NCBI GenBank assembly: GCA_963709665.1
Contig: CAVPWU010000002.1
Location: forward strand, 682,001 to 746,000
Source: DASZIT01 sp963709665
Lineage (GTDB): Bacteria > Actinomycetota > Acidimicrobiia > Acidimicrobiales > RAAP-2
Direction: 5' to 3'
DNA: 64,000 nucleotides
Both the position numbers and the translations under genes were made by a program. Shown piece by piece: positions 16,440-25,100 of the stretch. Position 1 is the stretch's first letter. Every line of letters begins with the position of its first letter. Below the pieces are notes generated by a model, which worked only from the letters and a program-made list of their open reading frames with translations, ran no database searches and was not told the DNA's origin.

Positions 16440-17059
16440 GCGAGGCTCGGTGGGAGGCCTCCGACCCGTCGGCGGGCGGCGGGGCCGTCATCGACACCAG
16501 CCGCCTCGAGGGGTTCAGCGATGGCGTGATGGCGGTGATCATCACCATCATGGCCTTTCAGCTGAAGGCGCCGGTCACCGCCGACCTCCATGGACTGGCC
16601 AAGCTGTGGCCCTCGCTGCTCGTCTACGTGCTGAGCTTCTCGATGATCGGCATCTACTGGAACAACCACCACCACCTCCTGAGGGCGACCCGACGGATCA
16701 GTGGCCTGGTGATGTGGACCAACCTCCTGCTCCTGTTCTGGCTCTCGCTCATCCCCTTCGCCACCGATTGGGTGGGGACGGCGCACGGTCACGCCCTACC
16801 GGCCGCCACCTACGGCGTGGTCGCCCTGTTGGCGGCGCTGGCCTACTTCGCCCTGGTGCGGTCCATCCTGCGTGCCAATCCGGACGACCCCGAGCTGGTG
16901 GCGGCCATCGGCACCGACGTGAAGGGAATCGCCTCGCCGGTCATCTGCGCGGCCGGCATCGGCCTGGCGTTCGTGAGTCCGTACCTGGCCTACGCCTGCT
17001 ACCTCTCGGTGTCGTTGATCTGGTTCATCCCCGATCGACGGCTGACCAGCAATGCCTGA
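16436..17059 (+). CDS. TMEM175-family (DUF1211) potassium channel-like protein
   Basis: The product is 207 residues with about six hydrophobic helices. The N-terminal signature RLEGFSDGVMAVIITIMAFQ (R-x3-FSDG) is diagnostic for the TMEM175/DUF1211 family, bacterial relatives of the lysosomal K+ channel; the FSDG Ser/Asp pair lines the first pore helix. The ATG at 16436 overlaps the preceding stop. The family's bacterial members form tetrameric K+-permeable channels. A physiological trigger cannot be inferred here. Confidence 0.85.
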   Translation: MSEARWEASDPSAGGGAVIDTSRLEGFSDGVMAVIITIMAFQLKAPVTADLHGLAKLWPSLLVYVLSFSMIGIYWNNHHHLLRATRRISGLVMWTNLLLLFWLSLIPFATDWVGTAHGHALPAATYGVVALLAALAYFALVRSILRANPDDPELVAAIGTDVKGIASPVICAAGIGLAFVSPYLAYACYLSVSLIWFIPDRRLTSNA

Positions 17060-17074
17060 TCACCGGGGTCGTGC

Positions 17075-17102
17075 CGGGTCGGGCCGACGGTACGTCGACC
17101 CG
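17075..17102. terminator. possible bidirectional hairpin
   Basis: CGGGTCG (17075-17081) pairs with CGACCCG (17096-17102) across a 14-nt loop, between convergent genes ending at 17059 and 17123. Confidence 0.3.
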
Positions 17103-17122
17103 ACGGGAAGGCGACTCCTCGG

Positions 17123-18337
17123 CTAGGTCAGGCGGATCGGCAGCGACTGGACGCCGACACCGACATTGACCGCCGGACCGGCACTCAACCACACCGGCTC
17201 GCCGGTGATCTCGATGTGCTCGAAGCGGCGGAGGAGCTCGCCCACCATCACCTGGAGCTCGGTCCGGGCCAGGCTGGCGCCGAGACAGAAGTGTGGTCCT
17301 CCCCCACCGAAGGCGACGTGCGGATTGGGTGACCGCCGGATGTCGAACCGGAAGGGGTCGTCGAAGACCGTCTCGTCCCGGTTGGCTGACGGGTAGAACA
17401 GCACGGCCCGGTCCCCCGCCCGCAGCTGCTGACCCCCGAACTCCACATCGCGGGTCACCGTGCGACCGAAGCAGATGACCGGACTGGACCACCGGAGGAT
17501 CTCCTCGGTGGCGGCCGGCAGGAGGGAGGGATCCCCTCGGAGTGCCTCGAGCTGGTCGGGATGGGCGAGGAGCGCCATCAGGCCCTGGGTGAGGGCGTTC
17601 CGGGTCGTCTCACTCCCCGCGATGGTGAGGATGAGGAAGAAGAGGTCGAGCTCGAACTCGTCGAGCTCGCCGGTGGCGAGGATCGACCAGACGTCGTCGG
17701 TGGGATCCGCCCGCTTGGCGGCGCTGAGGGAGTGGGCGTAGGTGTAGAGCGCCACCTCCGCCGTCTCCCGCTCGGCGGTGGTGATGCCTTCCTGCGGGTC
17801 CATGGCCCGGAGCATGGTGTCGGTGATGGAGAACACCTCCGGTCGATCCGACTCGGGGATGCCGATGATGTCGCCGATGACGTGCATCGGCAGCTGGTAG
17901 GCCACGTCGGGGACGAAGTCGAGCTCGTCCTTGGCAGCGGCGGCATCGAGGACGAGGTCGGCGCGGGCGGCGATCTGCTCCTCGAGTCGCCCGATGATCC
18001 GAGGAGTGAACCCCGCGCTGATCAGCCGCCGCATCCGGGAGTGGTCGGGCGGGTCCTTGCTGACCAGCATGATGCCCCGACGCTCGGGTTCCAGGGGCGT
18101 CAGGGTCGGCCCGTCGAAGGCGGAGAAGGTCTCCCAGTCCCGATTCGCCCGTTGCACCTCGTCGTGGGCGACCAACGCCCAGAACTCGACATCGGTGTGG
18201 AAGGACGCCACGTGGGTCCGGGGATGCCAGAGGACAGGCCCCCGGGCTCGAAGGTCGCTGAAGACCCCGTGGGGAATGCCACTGCGGTACAGGGTCGGGT
18301 CCAGGAGGTCGATGTCGATCACGTCGGCGGTGGTCAT
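17123..18337 (-). CDS. cytochrome P450
   Basis: The product is 404 residues, the normal length for a soluble bacterial P450. The I-helix AGSETTRNAL, the ExxR motif (EEIL in ATEEILRWSSP), the PERF-like region, and the heme-binding FGGGGPHFCLGASLAR with proximal Cys at about 351 are all present. FGGGGPHFCLG resembles CYP125/CYP142/CYP123-type sterol or fatty-acid hydroxylases common in Actinobacteria, but the substrate is uncertain. No ferredoxin gene is adjacent, so electrons must come from elsewhere. AAAGGA lies 6 nt before the ATG, giving a normal leadered start. Confidence 0.93.
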   Translation of the reverse strand: MTTADVIDIDLLDPTLYRSGIPHGVFSDLRARGPVLWHPRTHVASFHTDVEFWALVAHDEVQRANRDWETFSAFDGPTLTPLEPERRGIMLVSKDPPDHSRMRRLISAGFTPRIIGRLEEQIAARADLVLDAAAAKDELDFVPDVAYQLPMHVIGDIIGIPESDRPEVFSITDTMLRAMDPQEGITTAERETAEVALYTYAHSLSAAKRADPTDDVWSILATGELDEFELDLFFLILTIAGSETTRNALTQGLMALLAHPDQLEALRGDPSLLPAATEEILRWSSPVICFGRTVTRDVEFGGQQLRAGDRAVLFYPSANRDETVFDDPFRFDIRRSPNPHVAFGGGGPHFCLGASLARTELQVMVGELLRRFEHIEITGEPVWLSAGPAVNVGVGVQSLPIRLT

Positions 18338-18524
18338 GGCGTCCTTTCGACTCGAGGAGCGTATCGTTCCCGGGGCCGCGGGGACGGGGCGTGCCCCCGT
18401 GGTAGCCGAGCTCCCGTCCCGGTCGGGGAGGGCGACGCCGGGAGATCATCTGCCACCGGCCCCGGCGGGTGCTGGGAGCCATCGCCGGGATCTGGACACC
18501 GTCGTGGCCGACCGGCCCTGCACG

Positions 18525-18558
18525 CGACACACCCCACCGGGGTCGGTGGGGTGTGTCG
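18525..18558 (-). terminator. terminator hairpin of tRNA-Pro
   Basis: A perfect 14-bp stem (18525-18538 with 18545-18558) with a 6-nt loop lies 5 nt downstream of the tRNA 3' end on the minus strand. There is no T-run. Confidence 0.65.
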
Positions 18559-18563
18559 GCTGG

Positions 18564-18638
18564 TCGGGCTGCCGGGATTTGAACCCGGGACCTCTTGACC
18601 CCCAGTCAAGCGCGCTAACCAAGCTGCGCCACAGCCCG
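18564..18638 (-). tRNA. tRNA-Pro (GGG)
   Basis: The minus strand folds into a full cloverleaf. The acceptor stem CGGGCTG pairs with CAGCCCG, the D-loop includes AGCTTGGTTAG, and the anticodon stem CTTGA/TCAAG carries loop CTGGGGG with anticodon GGG at 18601-18603. The T-arm contains GGTTCAAAT. The 3' CCA is not encoded. A TAGGGT box (18678-18683) about 40 nt upstream may be its promoter. It decodes CCC and wobble-reads CCU. Confidence 0.95.
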
Positions 18639-18718
18639 TCTCCGGTCACCGCCACGAGGGCGGGTGACCAGGGTGCAACCCTAGCCGAGCCGGTCGGAGG
18701 CCCTGGTCGGGTGCCCGG

Positions 18719-19219
18719 TCAGGGCGCCGTGGGGGTGGTGCTGGTGGACGGCACGATCGAGCCGCAGATGCCGGTGTAGTACTTGCTCAGCACGCTCTCG
18801 GCCGACATGATCTTCGGGTTCTCCTCGAGGCTCTGCATCGAGGTCTCGAACTGGGTGGCACTGGTGGCGCTCTGGATGGCCTGCTTTTCGGAGCTGTCCA
18901 GCCCCAGAACCGTCTTGCCGGCCGCCTTCACGTTCCCGGGCGCCGAGGACAGCGCCGCCTCCGCCTGCGACTCGACCTTGGCCCCGTTGTTGAAGGTGGC
19001 CAGGAGCCCCTTCTTGGCCGCCGCCCAGTTGCCCGACTCCATGGCGGAGACGATCTGCGTCTCCGACTTGGTGGAGCCGCTCTCCTCGGACTTGGCCAGG
19101 GTGCAGATCTTGGCGTGGGGGTTCGACCCGTGCGTGGTGGCCCCCGCCTGCGCCGCCGGTGCCATCGCCGCCACCATGCCGACGGCCGCCACCGCAATTG
19201 CGAACTTCTTCCTGCCCAT
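18719..19219 (-). CDS. secreted hypothetical protein
   Basis: The product is 166 residues. A Sec signal peptide (MGRKKFAIAVAAVGMVAAM, cleavage probably after AAQA at about 26) precedes a Ser/Ala/Lys-rich helical domain. Two cysteines, one near the mature N-terminus (AKICTL) and one near the C-terminus (TGICGS), could form a disulfide. The start at 19219 is chosen because the signal peptide begins there and a GAAAGAAGGCGG site precedes it; the frame extends to 19303 without family support. Many actinobacterial exported proteins have this layout, but I cannot name a function. Confidence 0.7.
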   Translation of the reverse strand: MGRKKFAIAVAAVGMVAAMAPAAQAGATTHGSNPHAKICTLAKSEESGSTKSETQIVSAMESGNWAAAKKGLLATFNNGAKVESQAEAALSSAPGNVKAAGKTVLGLDSSEKQAIQSATSATQFETSMQSLEENPKIMSAESVLSKYYTGICGSIVPSTSTTPTAP

Positions 19220-19286
19220 CGTTCCGCCTTCTTTCCCGCCGGTCACTGTGACCGGCGCCGCAACCACAGACGCTACCTCGGACGGG

Positions 19287-19484
19287 TCAGACGTGGTGGA
19301 CAACCCAGGTGACCCCCTGGAACGCCCGATAGCCCAGGTAGATCACGGTGGCGATGAGCATGAGCTTGAAGTACCAGGGGGACTTCCGGTGCTCCAGCGG
19401 CGTGGCGCCACACACCGGGCACGTCCCGTCCTCGGTCAGCTCGTCGGTGGTCAGTCGCTCGTCACACTGCTCACACCAGGGCAA
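19287..19484 (-). CDS. small zinc-ribbon membrane protein
   Basis: The product is 65 residues. Two CxxC pairs (CEQC and CPVC, residues 4-7 and about 22-25) form a zinc ribbon, followed by one transmembrane helix (FKLMLIATVIYLGYRAF). The TTG at 19484 lies 3 nt after the der stop, so the gene is the tail of the DUF512-der operon. Small proteins of this shape accompany der in related genomes, as I recall. Function is unknown. Confidence 0.65.
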   Translation of the reverse strand: MPWCEQCDERLTTDELTEDGTCPVCGATPLEHRKSPWYFKLMLIATVIYLGYRAFQGVTWVVHHV

Positions 19485-19487
19485 CGG

Positions 19488-20855
19488 TCACCTCCGGCGA
19501 CCCCCGCCCCCGTTCGGCCCCTTGGCCCGGACCCGCAGCCGGATCGGGGTGGGGCCCAGTTCGAACCGCTCCCGCAGCCCCCGCTCGACGTAGCGGAGGT
19601 AGGTGGGCTGCAGCTTGCCGTTGGTGAAGAGGGTGAAGGTCGGCGGGTCGATGGCCCCCTGGACGGCGTACTGGATCTTGGCCCCGGTCGGGGGGTGGGC
19701 CATCTGGATGGCCTTCAGGGCCCTGTTCAGCTCACCGGTGGGGATCCGCGAGTGGTAGGCCTCCTCGGCGGCGGCCACCGCCGGCAGGATCTGGTGGACC
19801 CCCAGCCCGGACAGGGCGCTGATCTTCAGCACCGGGGCGTCGCCCAGGAAGGCCAGGCGGTCCCCGATGTCCTCGAGGATGTCGGGCCGGTCCTCGGTGG
19901 GGATCAGCTCCCACTTGTTGAGCACCACCACTGTCGGGCAGCCGGCGGCGCCCACCCGCTCGGCCAGCCGCTGGTCCTGGTGGGTGACCCCCACGGTGGC
20001 GTCGATGATCAGCAGGGCGATGTCCGCCCGGTCGAGGGCCTCCAGGGCCCGAAGCACGGAGAAGTACTCGGTCCCCCGCTCGGTCTTCGACTTCCGACGC
20101 ATGCCGGCGGTGTCGATGAAGCAGACCGAGCCCTCCGGGGTCTCCACCACCGTGTCCACCGAGTCGCGGGTGGTGCCGGGGGCGTCGTGGGTCACCGACC
20201 GCTCGTCCCCCACCAGCCGGTTGAAGAGCGTCGACTTCCCGACGTTGGGGCGGCCGACCAGGGCCACCCGCGGCATCGAGGCGTCGACGGCGCCGGGCTC
20301 GCCCTCCCCCGCCGCCTCGTCCGGGTCGGCCCGGTCCTCCCCCGCCGCGGTGTCGGGCAGCAGGGAGACCACGTCGTCCAGGAGGTCGCCGGTCCCCCGC
20401 CCGTGGAGGGCACTCACCGGCCACGGGTCCCCCAGCCCCAGCGAGACGGCGTCCCAGGCGTCCGACTCCCGCTGGCTGGAGTCCACCTTGTTGACCACCA
20501 CCCGCACCGGGCGGCCCGACCGCTTGAGGAAGCGGGCCACGGCCAGGTCCTCCTCGAGGAGGCCGACGGTCACGTCCACCACCAGCAGCACCACGTCGGC
20601 CTCGGCGATGGCCCGCTCCGCCTGGGCGCTGACCTGGGCGTCGAGCGGGTCGTCGGTCGACAGCCAGCCACCGGTGTCCACCACGGTGAAGGTGTGGCCG
20701 CACCACTCGGCGTCGAGCTCCTTGCGGTCCCGGGTCACCCCGGCCCGCTCCTCCACCACCGCCGCCCGCCGTCCCACGATGCGGTTCACCAGCGTCGACT
20801 TGCCGACGTTGGGCCGGCCGGCCACCACCACCAGGGGCCGCTCCCGCTCGCTCAC
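19488..20855 (-). CDS. der: ribosome-associated GTPase Der (EngA)
   Basis: The product is 455 residues with two tandem GTPase domains: the first P-loop is GRPNVGKS (13-20), with DTGGW and NKVD, and the second is GRPNVGKS near 200, with DTAGMRRK and NKWE. A C-terminal KH-like domain (KLQPTYLRYVERGLRERF) follows. Der is needed for 50S subunit maturation. An acidic linker of about 30 residues between the G domains is longer than in E. coli, common in Actinobacteria. The GTG at 20855 overlaps the DUF512 stop. In many actinobacteria der follows cmk directly; here about 5.8 kb separates them. Confidence 0.95.
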   Translation of the reverse strand: MSERERPLVVVAGRPNVGKSTLVNRIVGRRAAVVEERAGVTRDRKELDAEWCGHTFTVVDTGGWLSTDDPLDAQVSAQAERAIAEADVVLLVVDVTVGLLEEDLAVARFLKRSGRPVRVVVNKVDSSQRESDAWDAVSLGLGDPWPVSALHGRGTGDLLDDVVSLLPDTAAGEDRADPDEAAGEGEPGAVDASMPRVALVGRPNVGKSTLFNRLVGDERSVTHDAPGTTRDSVDTVVETPEGSVCFIDTAGMRRKSKTERGTEYFSVLRALEALDRADIALLIIDATVGVTHQDQRLAERVGAAGCPTVVVLNKWELIPTEDRPDILEDIGDRLAFLGDAPVLKISALSGLGVHQILPAVAAAEEAYHSRIPTGELNRALKAIQMAHPPTGAKIQYAVQGAIDPPTFTLFTNGKLQPTYLRYVERGLRERFELGPTPIRLRVRAKGPNGGGGRRR

Positions 20856-22309
20856 CGCGCCACCCCCAGGGAGACCGGGACCCGCTCGACGGCGGCCGCC
20901 GACCCGCACCCGCCGGAGGGCGCCGGGGCCGGGGTCCCGTCCAGGGCCCGGCGCAGGGACAGGCCGTCGGTGGGGACGATCTCCACCGGCCGGGGCAGGT
21001 CGGTGACCTGCAGGTCGTCGAGGAACCGGCCCTCGGACAGGCAGGCGTCGGGCAGCAGGTAGCGGTGGCCCACCGGTTCCCGGGCCAGGACCGGGATGAG
21101 GTCGGTGCCGGTCAGCAGCCCGGACACCCCGATGTTGCCGCCGAAGAAGTCGTTGGCCACCGGCAGCAGACGGATGTCGTCCCGCCCCAGGGAGGCCACC
21201 AGCGGGGCCAGCACCCTCGCCCCGTACTCGCCGGTGAGGATGGCGATGGGGGCTCCCCCGTCCACCGTCGGAGTGGCCGGGTCGGCCCGCTGGGCCCGGT
21301 AGCCCGAGGCGGGGGCGCCGTCCACCCAGGCGAAGAAGCCCGGTCGCACCCCGAGGGCGGCGTCCTCGTCCCCGCCGAAGGCGGCCTCGAAGGCCCGGGC
21401 CATGCCCAGGCCGTTCTCGTGCTGGGGGAAGCCCTCGTAGGTGGCCTGGGCCGGGAACGGCCGCTCGGCCATCAGGTAGTACTCGTCGGCGGCGTAGACC
21501 ATGCGCCGCCCGACGGCCCGGAGGAAGTCCTGCTGCCACCGGTCGATGGCGTCGCAGACGGCGGCCGCCTCCTCGACGGTGTGGGGCCGCATGGCCCCCT
21601 CGGTGGAGAACCGGCTGACCCCGAGCGGCACGCAGGCCACCGTGGCCAGCTCCGGGTACCGGTCCATCACCCCGGCCAGGGTGTCCTCGAGCACCGCCCC
21701 GTCGTTCTTGCCCGGGCACACCACCACCTGGCCGTGGACCTCGATGCCGGCGGCCAGCAGGGCGCTCAGCCAGCGGAGGCTGGTGGCCCCCCGGCGGTTC
21801 CGCAGCAGGTCGGCCCGGACGTCGGGGTCGGTGGCGTGGATGGAGACGAACAGGGGGCTGAGCCGCTCGGTGACCACCCGCTCGAGGTCCATCTCGGTGA
21901 ACCGGGTGAGGGTGGTGAAGTTGCCGTAGAGGAACGAGAGCCGGTAGTCGTCGTCCTTCAGGGACAGGCTCCGCCGCATCCCCTTGGGCAGCTGGTGGAT
22001 GAAGCAGAACTCGCAGTGGTTGTCGCAGGTCCGCACCCGGTCGAAGACGGCCGACGACACCTCGGCGCCCAGTGGCTCGCCCGGCTCCTTGACCACGGTC
22101 AGGGCGAAGGGGTCCGCCACCCCGCGACGACGGACCACGAGCTCGAGATCGGGCTCGTCGACCAGCAGGCTGTACTCGATCACGTCGCGGGGCGACCGTC
22201 CGTTGAGGAAGAGGAGCTCGTCCCCGGGTCGGAGGCCGGACCGGTGGGCCGGTGACGATTCGGAGACGGCGACGACCGAGGGCGCCGTCGTACCGCGGGC
22301 TCCCGACAT
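20852..22309 (-). CDS. DUF512 PDZ/radical SAM-like protein
   Basis: The product is 485 residues. An N-terminal PDZ-like segment (SPAHRSGLRPGDELLFLNG, about 19-37) is followed by a radical-SAM-type cysteine cluster CDNHCEFCF (Cx3Cx2C) near residue 95, then the DUF512 domain (VPLGVSRF, EYYLMAERPFP, NDFFGGNIGVSGLLTG). Members are conserved across many bacteria, often next to der, and their reaction is undefined. The ATG at 22309 has TAGCCT 6 nt upstream, so this DUF512-der-zinc-ribbon operon probably starts leaderless. Confidence 0.85.
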   Translation of the reverse strand: MSGARGTTAPSVVAVSESSPAHRSGLRPGDELLFLNGRSPRDVIEYSLLVDEPDLELVVRRRGVADPFALTVVKEPGEPLGAEVSSAVFDRVRTCDNHCEFCFIHQLPKGMRRSLSLKDDDYRLSFLYGNFTTLTRFTEMDLERVVTERLSPLFVSIHATDPDVRADLLRNRRGATSLRWLSALLAAGIEVHGQVVVCPGKNDGAVLEDTLAGVMDRYPELATVACVPLGVSRFSTEGAMRPHTVEEAAAVCDAIDRWQQDFLRAVGRRMVYAADEYYLMAERPFPAQATYEGFPQHENGLGMARAFEAAFGGDEDAALGVRPGFFAWVDGAPASGYRAQRADPATPTVDGGAPIAILTGEYGARVLAPLVASLGRDDIRLLPVANDFFGGNIGVSGLLTGTDLIPVLAREPVGHRYLLPDACLSEGRFLDDLQVTDLPRPVEIVPTDGLSLRRALDGTPAPAPSGGCGSAAAVERVPVSLGVAR

Positions 22310-22315
22310 GCCCCC

Positions 22316-22321
22316 AGGCTA
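22316..22321 (-). promoter_or_regulatory. -10 box, leaderless start
   Basis: TAGCCT on the minus strand, 6 nt before the DUF512 ATG at 22309, back to back with the ispH promoter. Confidence 0.5.
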
Positions 22322-22381
22322 CCCGCTGGGTGCCCGACCTCCGGTGGCGGGGCGTCGCTCGGGTGGAGAGGGCGGGGCCGG

Positions 22382-22387
22382 TAGCCT
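22382..22387 (+). promoter_or_regulatory. -10 box of ispH
   Basis: TAGCCT, 6 nt before the ATG at 22394. The intervening GGGAGG also resembles a ribosome site, so a leaderless start is likely but not certain. Confidence 0.45.
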
Positions 22388-22393
22388 GGGAGG

Positions 22394-23456
22394 ATGGCCG
22401 TCGACCGAGTGCTCCTGGCCGAGCCGAGGGGCTTCTGCGCCGGCGTGGAGAAGGCGATCAAGGCGCTGGCCTGGATGGTGCGGGTCTTCGAGCCGCCGGT
22501 CTACTGCTACCACGAGATCGTCCACAACCGGCACGTGGTCGACCAGTTCCGGGCCCAGGGCGTGGTCTTCGTCGACGACGTGGACGAGGTGCCGGCCGGC
22601 GCCCCCCTGATGCTGTCGGCCCACGGGTCGGCCCCCGACGTGGTGGTGGCGGCCCGGGACCGGGGCCGGGTGGTGGTCGACGCCGTCTGCCCGCTGGTCA
22701 CCAAGGTCCACCACGAGCTGAAGGTCCGGGCGGGCAAGGGGTACACCGTCCTCTACGTGGGCCACCAGGGCCACGAGGAGGCGGTGGGTACCATGGCGGT
22801 GGCCCCCCAGGCGGTGCGCCTGCTCGAGCGGGTGGAGGACGTCGACGCCCTGCCCGAGGGCGGACGGCACCGTCCCGGTGGCCCTGTTGGCCCAGACCAC
22901 CCTCAGCCACGACGAGTGGGCGGACATCGTCGAGCGGTCGCGCCAGCGCTTCCCCGACCTGTGGATGCCCAACCGCAGCGATCTGTGCTTCGCCACCACC
23001 AACCGGCAGGCCGCCCTGAGGGCCATGGCCGGGCGGGTCGACGCCGTGGTGGTGATCGGCTCCGTCAACTCCTCCAACACCGTGGCCCTCGAGAAGGTGG
23101 CCCGCTCCTTCGGGTGCGCCCGGGTGCTGCGGGTCAACGACGCCTCCGAGCTCCCCGACGACCTGTCGGGCACCGTGGGGGTGACGGCCGGGGCATCGGC
23201 CCCCGAGGCGCTGGTGCAGGCGGTGGTGGCCAAGCTCGCCCCGCTCCACGGGGTGGAGGCCGCCCCGGTCACCGTCGAGGAGGAGTACTTCCCCCCGCCC
23301 CCCGAGCTACGCGAGATCCTCCGCGGCCTCGAGGCGGCGGTGTCGCTCCTGACCGCCGCCCCACCCGCCCGGGGCGACGACGGTGGCGCCGGTGGGGTGC
23401 TGGCCGGCGACCGGTCCACCGCCGCCGCCGACGTGCTCGAGCGGCTGGCCGGATGA
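22394..23456 (+). CDS. ispH: 4-hydroxy-3-methylbut-2-enyl diphosphate reductase, frame-slipped
   Basis: IspH makes IPP and DMAPP in the MEP pathway with a [4Fe-4S] cluster. The first frame (to about 22861) carries GFCAGV and VDAVCPLVTKVHHELK; the second (from 22863) carries the rest, including DLCFATTNRQ and SVNSSNT. All three cluster cysteines are present, split between the frames. One extra base near 22862 (a G in the GGGCGGACGG stretch) or two missing bases explains the break. No slippery heptamer is visible, and the enzyme is normally essential, so a sequencing or assembly indel is the likeliest cause. Otherwise the length, about 353 residues, is normal. Confidence 0.85.
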
Positions 23457-23493
23457 GCCGGTCCGGGCGGAGCGGCGGGAGCCGGCCGTGGTG

Positions 23494-24519
23494 ATGCCCT
23501 CGGCCCGGGAGACCCCGGTGCTCACCGCCGCCATGGTGGCCAAGGCGTTCAACCTGGGGGAGGCGGCCGGGCCGCTCACCGAGGTGATCGGCAGCACCGC
23601 CAACCGCACCTGGCGGCTCGACACCTTCGGGGCGGTCTACTTCGTCAAGCACTACGACCGTCCGGTGGACATGCCCACCTGGTCCGACTGGATCCGGGCC
23701 ATCCAGGGGTCGTGGGAGATCGAACGGGCCTCCTTCGAGGCCGGCCTGCCGGTGGCCCGCCCGGTGCTGGCCCCCGGGGCGGCGTGGCCGTGGATCGACC
23801 TGGACCTCGGGCCCCACCTGGCCACCGTCCGGGTCCACGAGTGGGTGCCGGGCAACCTCCGCACCGACCCGGCCACCCTGCCGGTGGCCGACCAGTTGGG
23901 GGACTTCCTGGGCCGGGTCCACCGGGTGCTGCCCCCGATGCAGGAGTGGCGCCGGCCGCCCAGCTGGCCGGACGACTGGGTGGGCATGATCCCCACCCAG
24001 CCCGGGCCGTCCGCCCTGTGGACCCAGAGCCTGCGGGACACCGTGCCCCTCCTCGACGCCGCCTCGTCGCTGTGCGCGGCCGGGGCCGCCGAGCAGGTGC
24101 CCCTGGTGCGGACCCACCGGGACCTCCACTCCCACAACGTCATCGAGCGCCCCGACGGCCACGTGGTGGTCATCGACTGGGACGCCGCCTCCACCCAACG
24201 CCCCGACTGGGAGCTGGTGGAGGCGGCCCTGGAGCTGTCGGGCTATCTGGCCGGGACCCCCTCGCGGCCGGTGGTGGACGCCTTCGTCGGCGCCTACCGC
24301 CGGGCGGGCGGGCCGGCCGGTCCGGTCACCGCCACCAGCTTCGGCGGGCTGCTGATGTGCGCCCAGAACTGGCTCCACTACAACATCCGGCGGGTGGCGG
24401 GCCACCAGCTCTCCCGGGGGGCCGGCCCCTCGCCGGCCGAGCGGGAGGTGGTGCAGTCCCTGGCCGCCGTGCGGCGGGTCATGGAGGGGATCGACGAGTG
24501 GGTGGGGTGGTTCGCCTGA
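23494..24519 (+). CDS. phosphotransferase (APH/choline kinase-like)
   Basis: The product is about 341 residues with the kinase-like APH fold: the catalytic loop THRDLHSHNVI (HxDxxxxN) and the metal-binding VVIDWDAAS are clear. An N-terminal lobe starts TAAMVAKAFNLGEAAGPLTE. This family phosphorylates small alcohols, sugars or antibiotics; an aminoglycoside role is not implied. The ATG at 23494 follows two GTGs (23488, 23491) that could also be used. It is intact, unlike the genes on either side that appear frame-slipped. Tight spacing with ispH, the HD gene and the glycosyltransferase suggests one operon. Confidence 0.75.
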   Translation: MPSARETPVLTAAMVAKAFNLGEAAGPLTEVIGSTANRTWRLDTFGAVYFVKHYDRPVDMPTWSDWIRAIQGSWEIERASFEAGLPVARPVLAPGAAWPWIDLDLGPHLATVRVHEWVPGNLRTDPATLPVADQLGDFLGRVHRVLPPMQEWRRPPSWPDDWVGMIPTQPGPSALWTQSLRDTVPLLDAASSLCAAGAAEQVPLVRTHRDLHSHNVIERPDGHVVVIDWDAASTQRPDWELVEAALELSGYLAGTPSRPVVDAFVGAYRRAGGPAGPVTATSFGGLLMCAQNWLHYNIRRVAGHQLSRGAGPSPAEREVVQSLAAVRRVMEGIDEWVGWFA

Positions 24520-24547
24520 GCCGGTGTCGGGTGGGAGACTGGGGGCG

Positions 24548-25100
24548 ATGACGACGACCTCCTTCACCAGCATGGACCAGTCGACCGCCGAGCAGTGGCG
24601 GACCATCGGCGCCGAGACGGCGCGCCCACCAGGGCCGGGTGGCCGACCGGGTGCTGGCCATGCTGGAGTCCCTCGACGAGGTGGTGGACGGCTTCGCCGT
24701 CGACCAGCTGACCCACTGCCTGCAGACCGCCACCCGGGCCGAGCGGGCCGGGGCCGACGACGAGATGGTGGTGGCCTCCCTCTGCCACGACATCGGCAAG
24801 GCGGTGTCGGTGCCCAACCACCCCCGGATCGCCGCCGAGATCCTCCGGCCCTACGTGCGCCCCGAGGTGTTCCACACCATCCTGGCCCACCAGGACTTCC
24901 AGGGCCGGCACTACTACGCCCACTTCGACCTCGATCCCAACGCCCGCGACCAGTACCGGGGCGAGCCGTGGTTCGGGCTGGCCGAGCAGTTCGCCGACGA
25001 GTGGGACCAGGTGAGCTTCGACCCCGACTACCCCACCGAGTCGCTGGCCCACTTCGAGCCCCGGGTACGAGCGGTGTTCGGGCGTCCCCACCAGCTCTGA
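24548..25100 (+). CDS. HD-domain phosphohydrolase, frame-slipped
   Basis: The N-terminal 26 residues (MTTTSFTSMDQSTAEQW...) are in one frame and the rest (VADRVLAMLESLDEVVDGF) in another; skipping one C near 24626, in CGCCCACC, joins them as ETARHQGRVADR. The second frame has the HD signature: a histidine in LTHCLQTATRAERAGADD, SLCHDIGK with the metal HD pair, and IAAEILRPYV. HD hydrolases of this type resemble the myo-inositol oxygenase-like or nucleotidase branch. It overlaps the glycosyltransferase start (TGATG). The slip may be a sequencing indel. Confidence 0.7.

Noticed and set aside
22394..23456. Programmed ribosomal frameshift in ispH
   Set aside because: No slippery sequence or stimulatory structure is evident at 22862, and neighbouring genes show similar slips.
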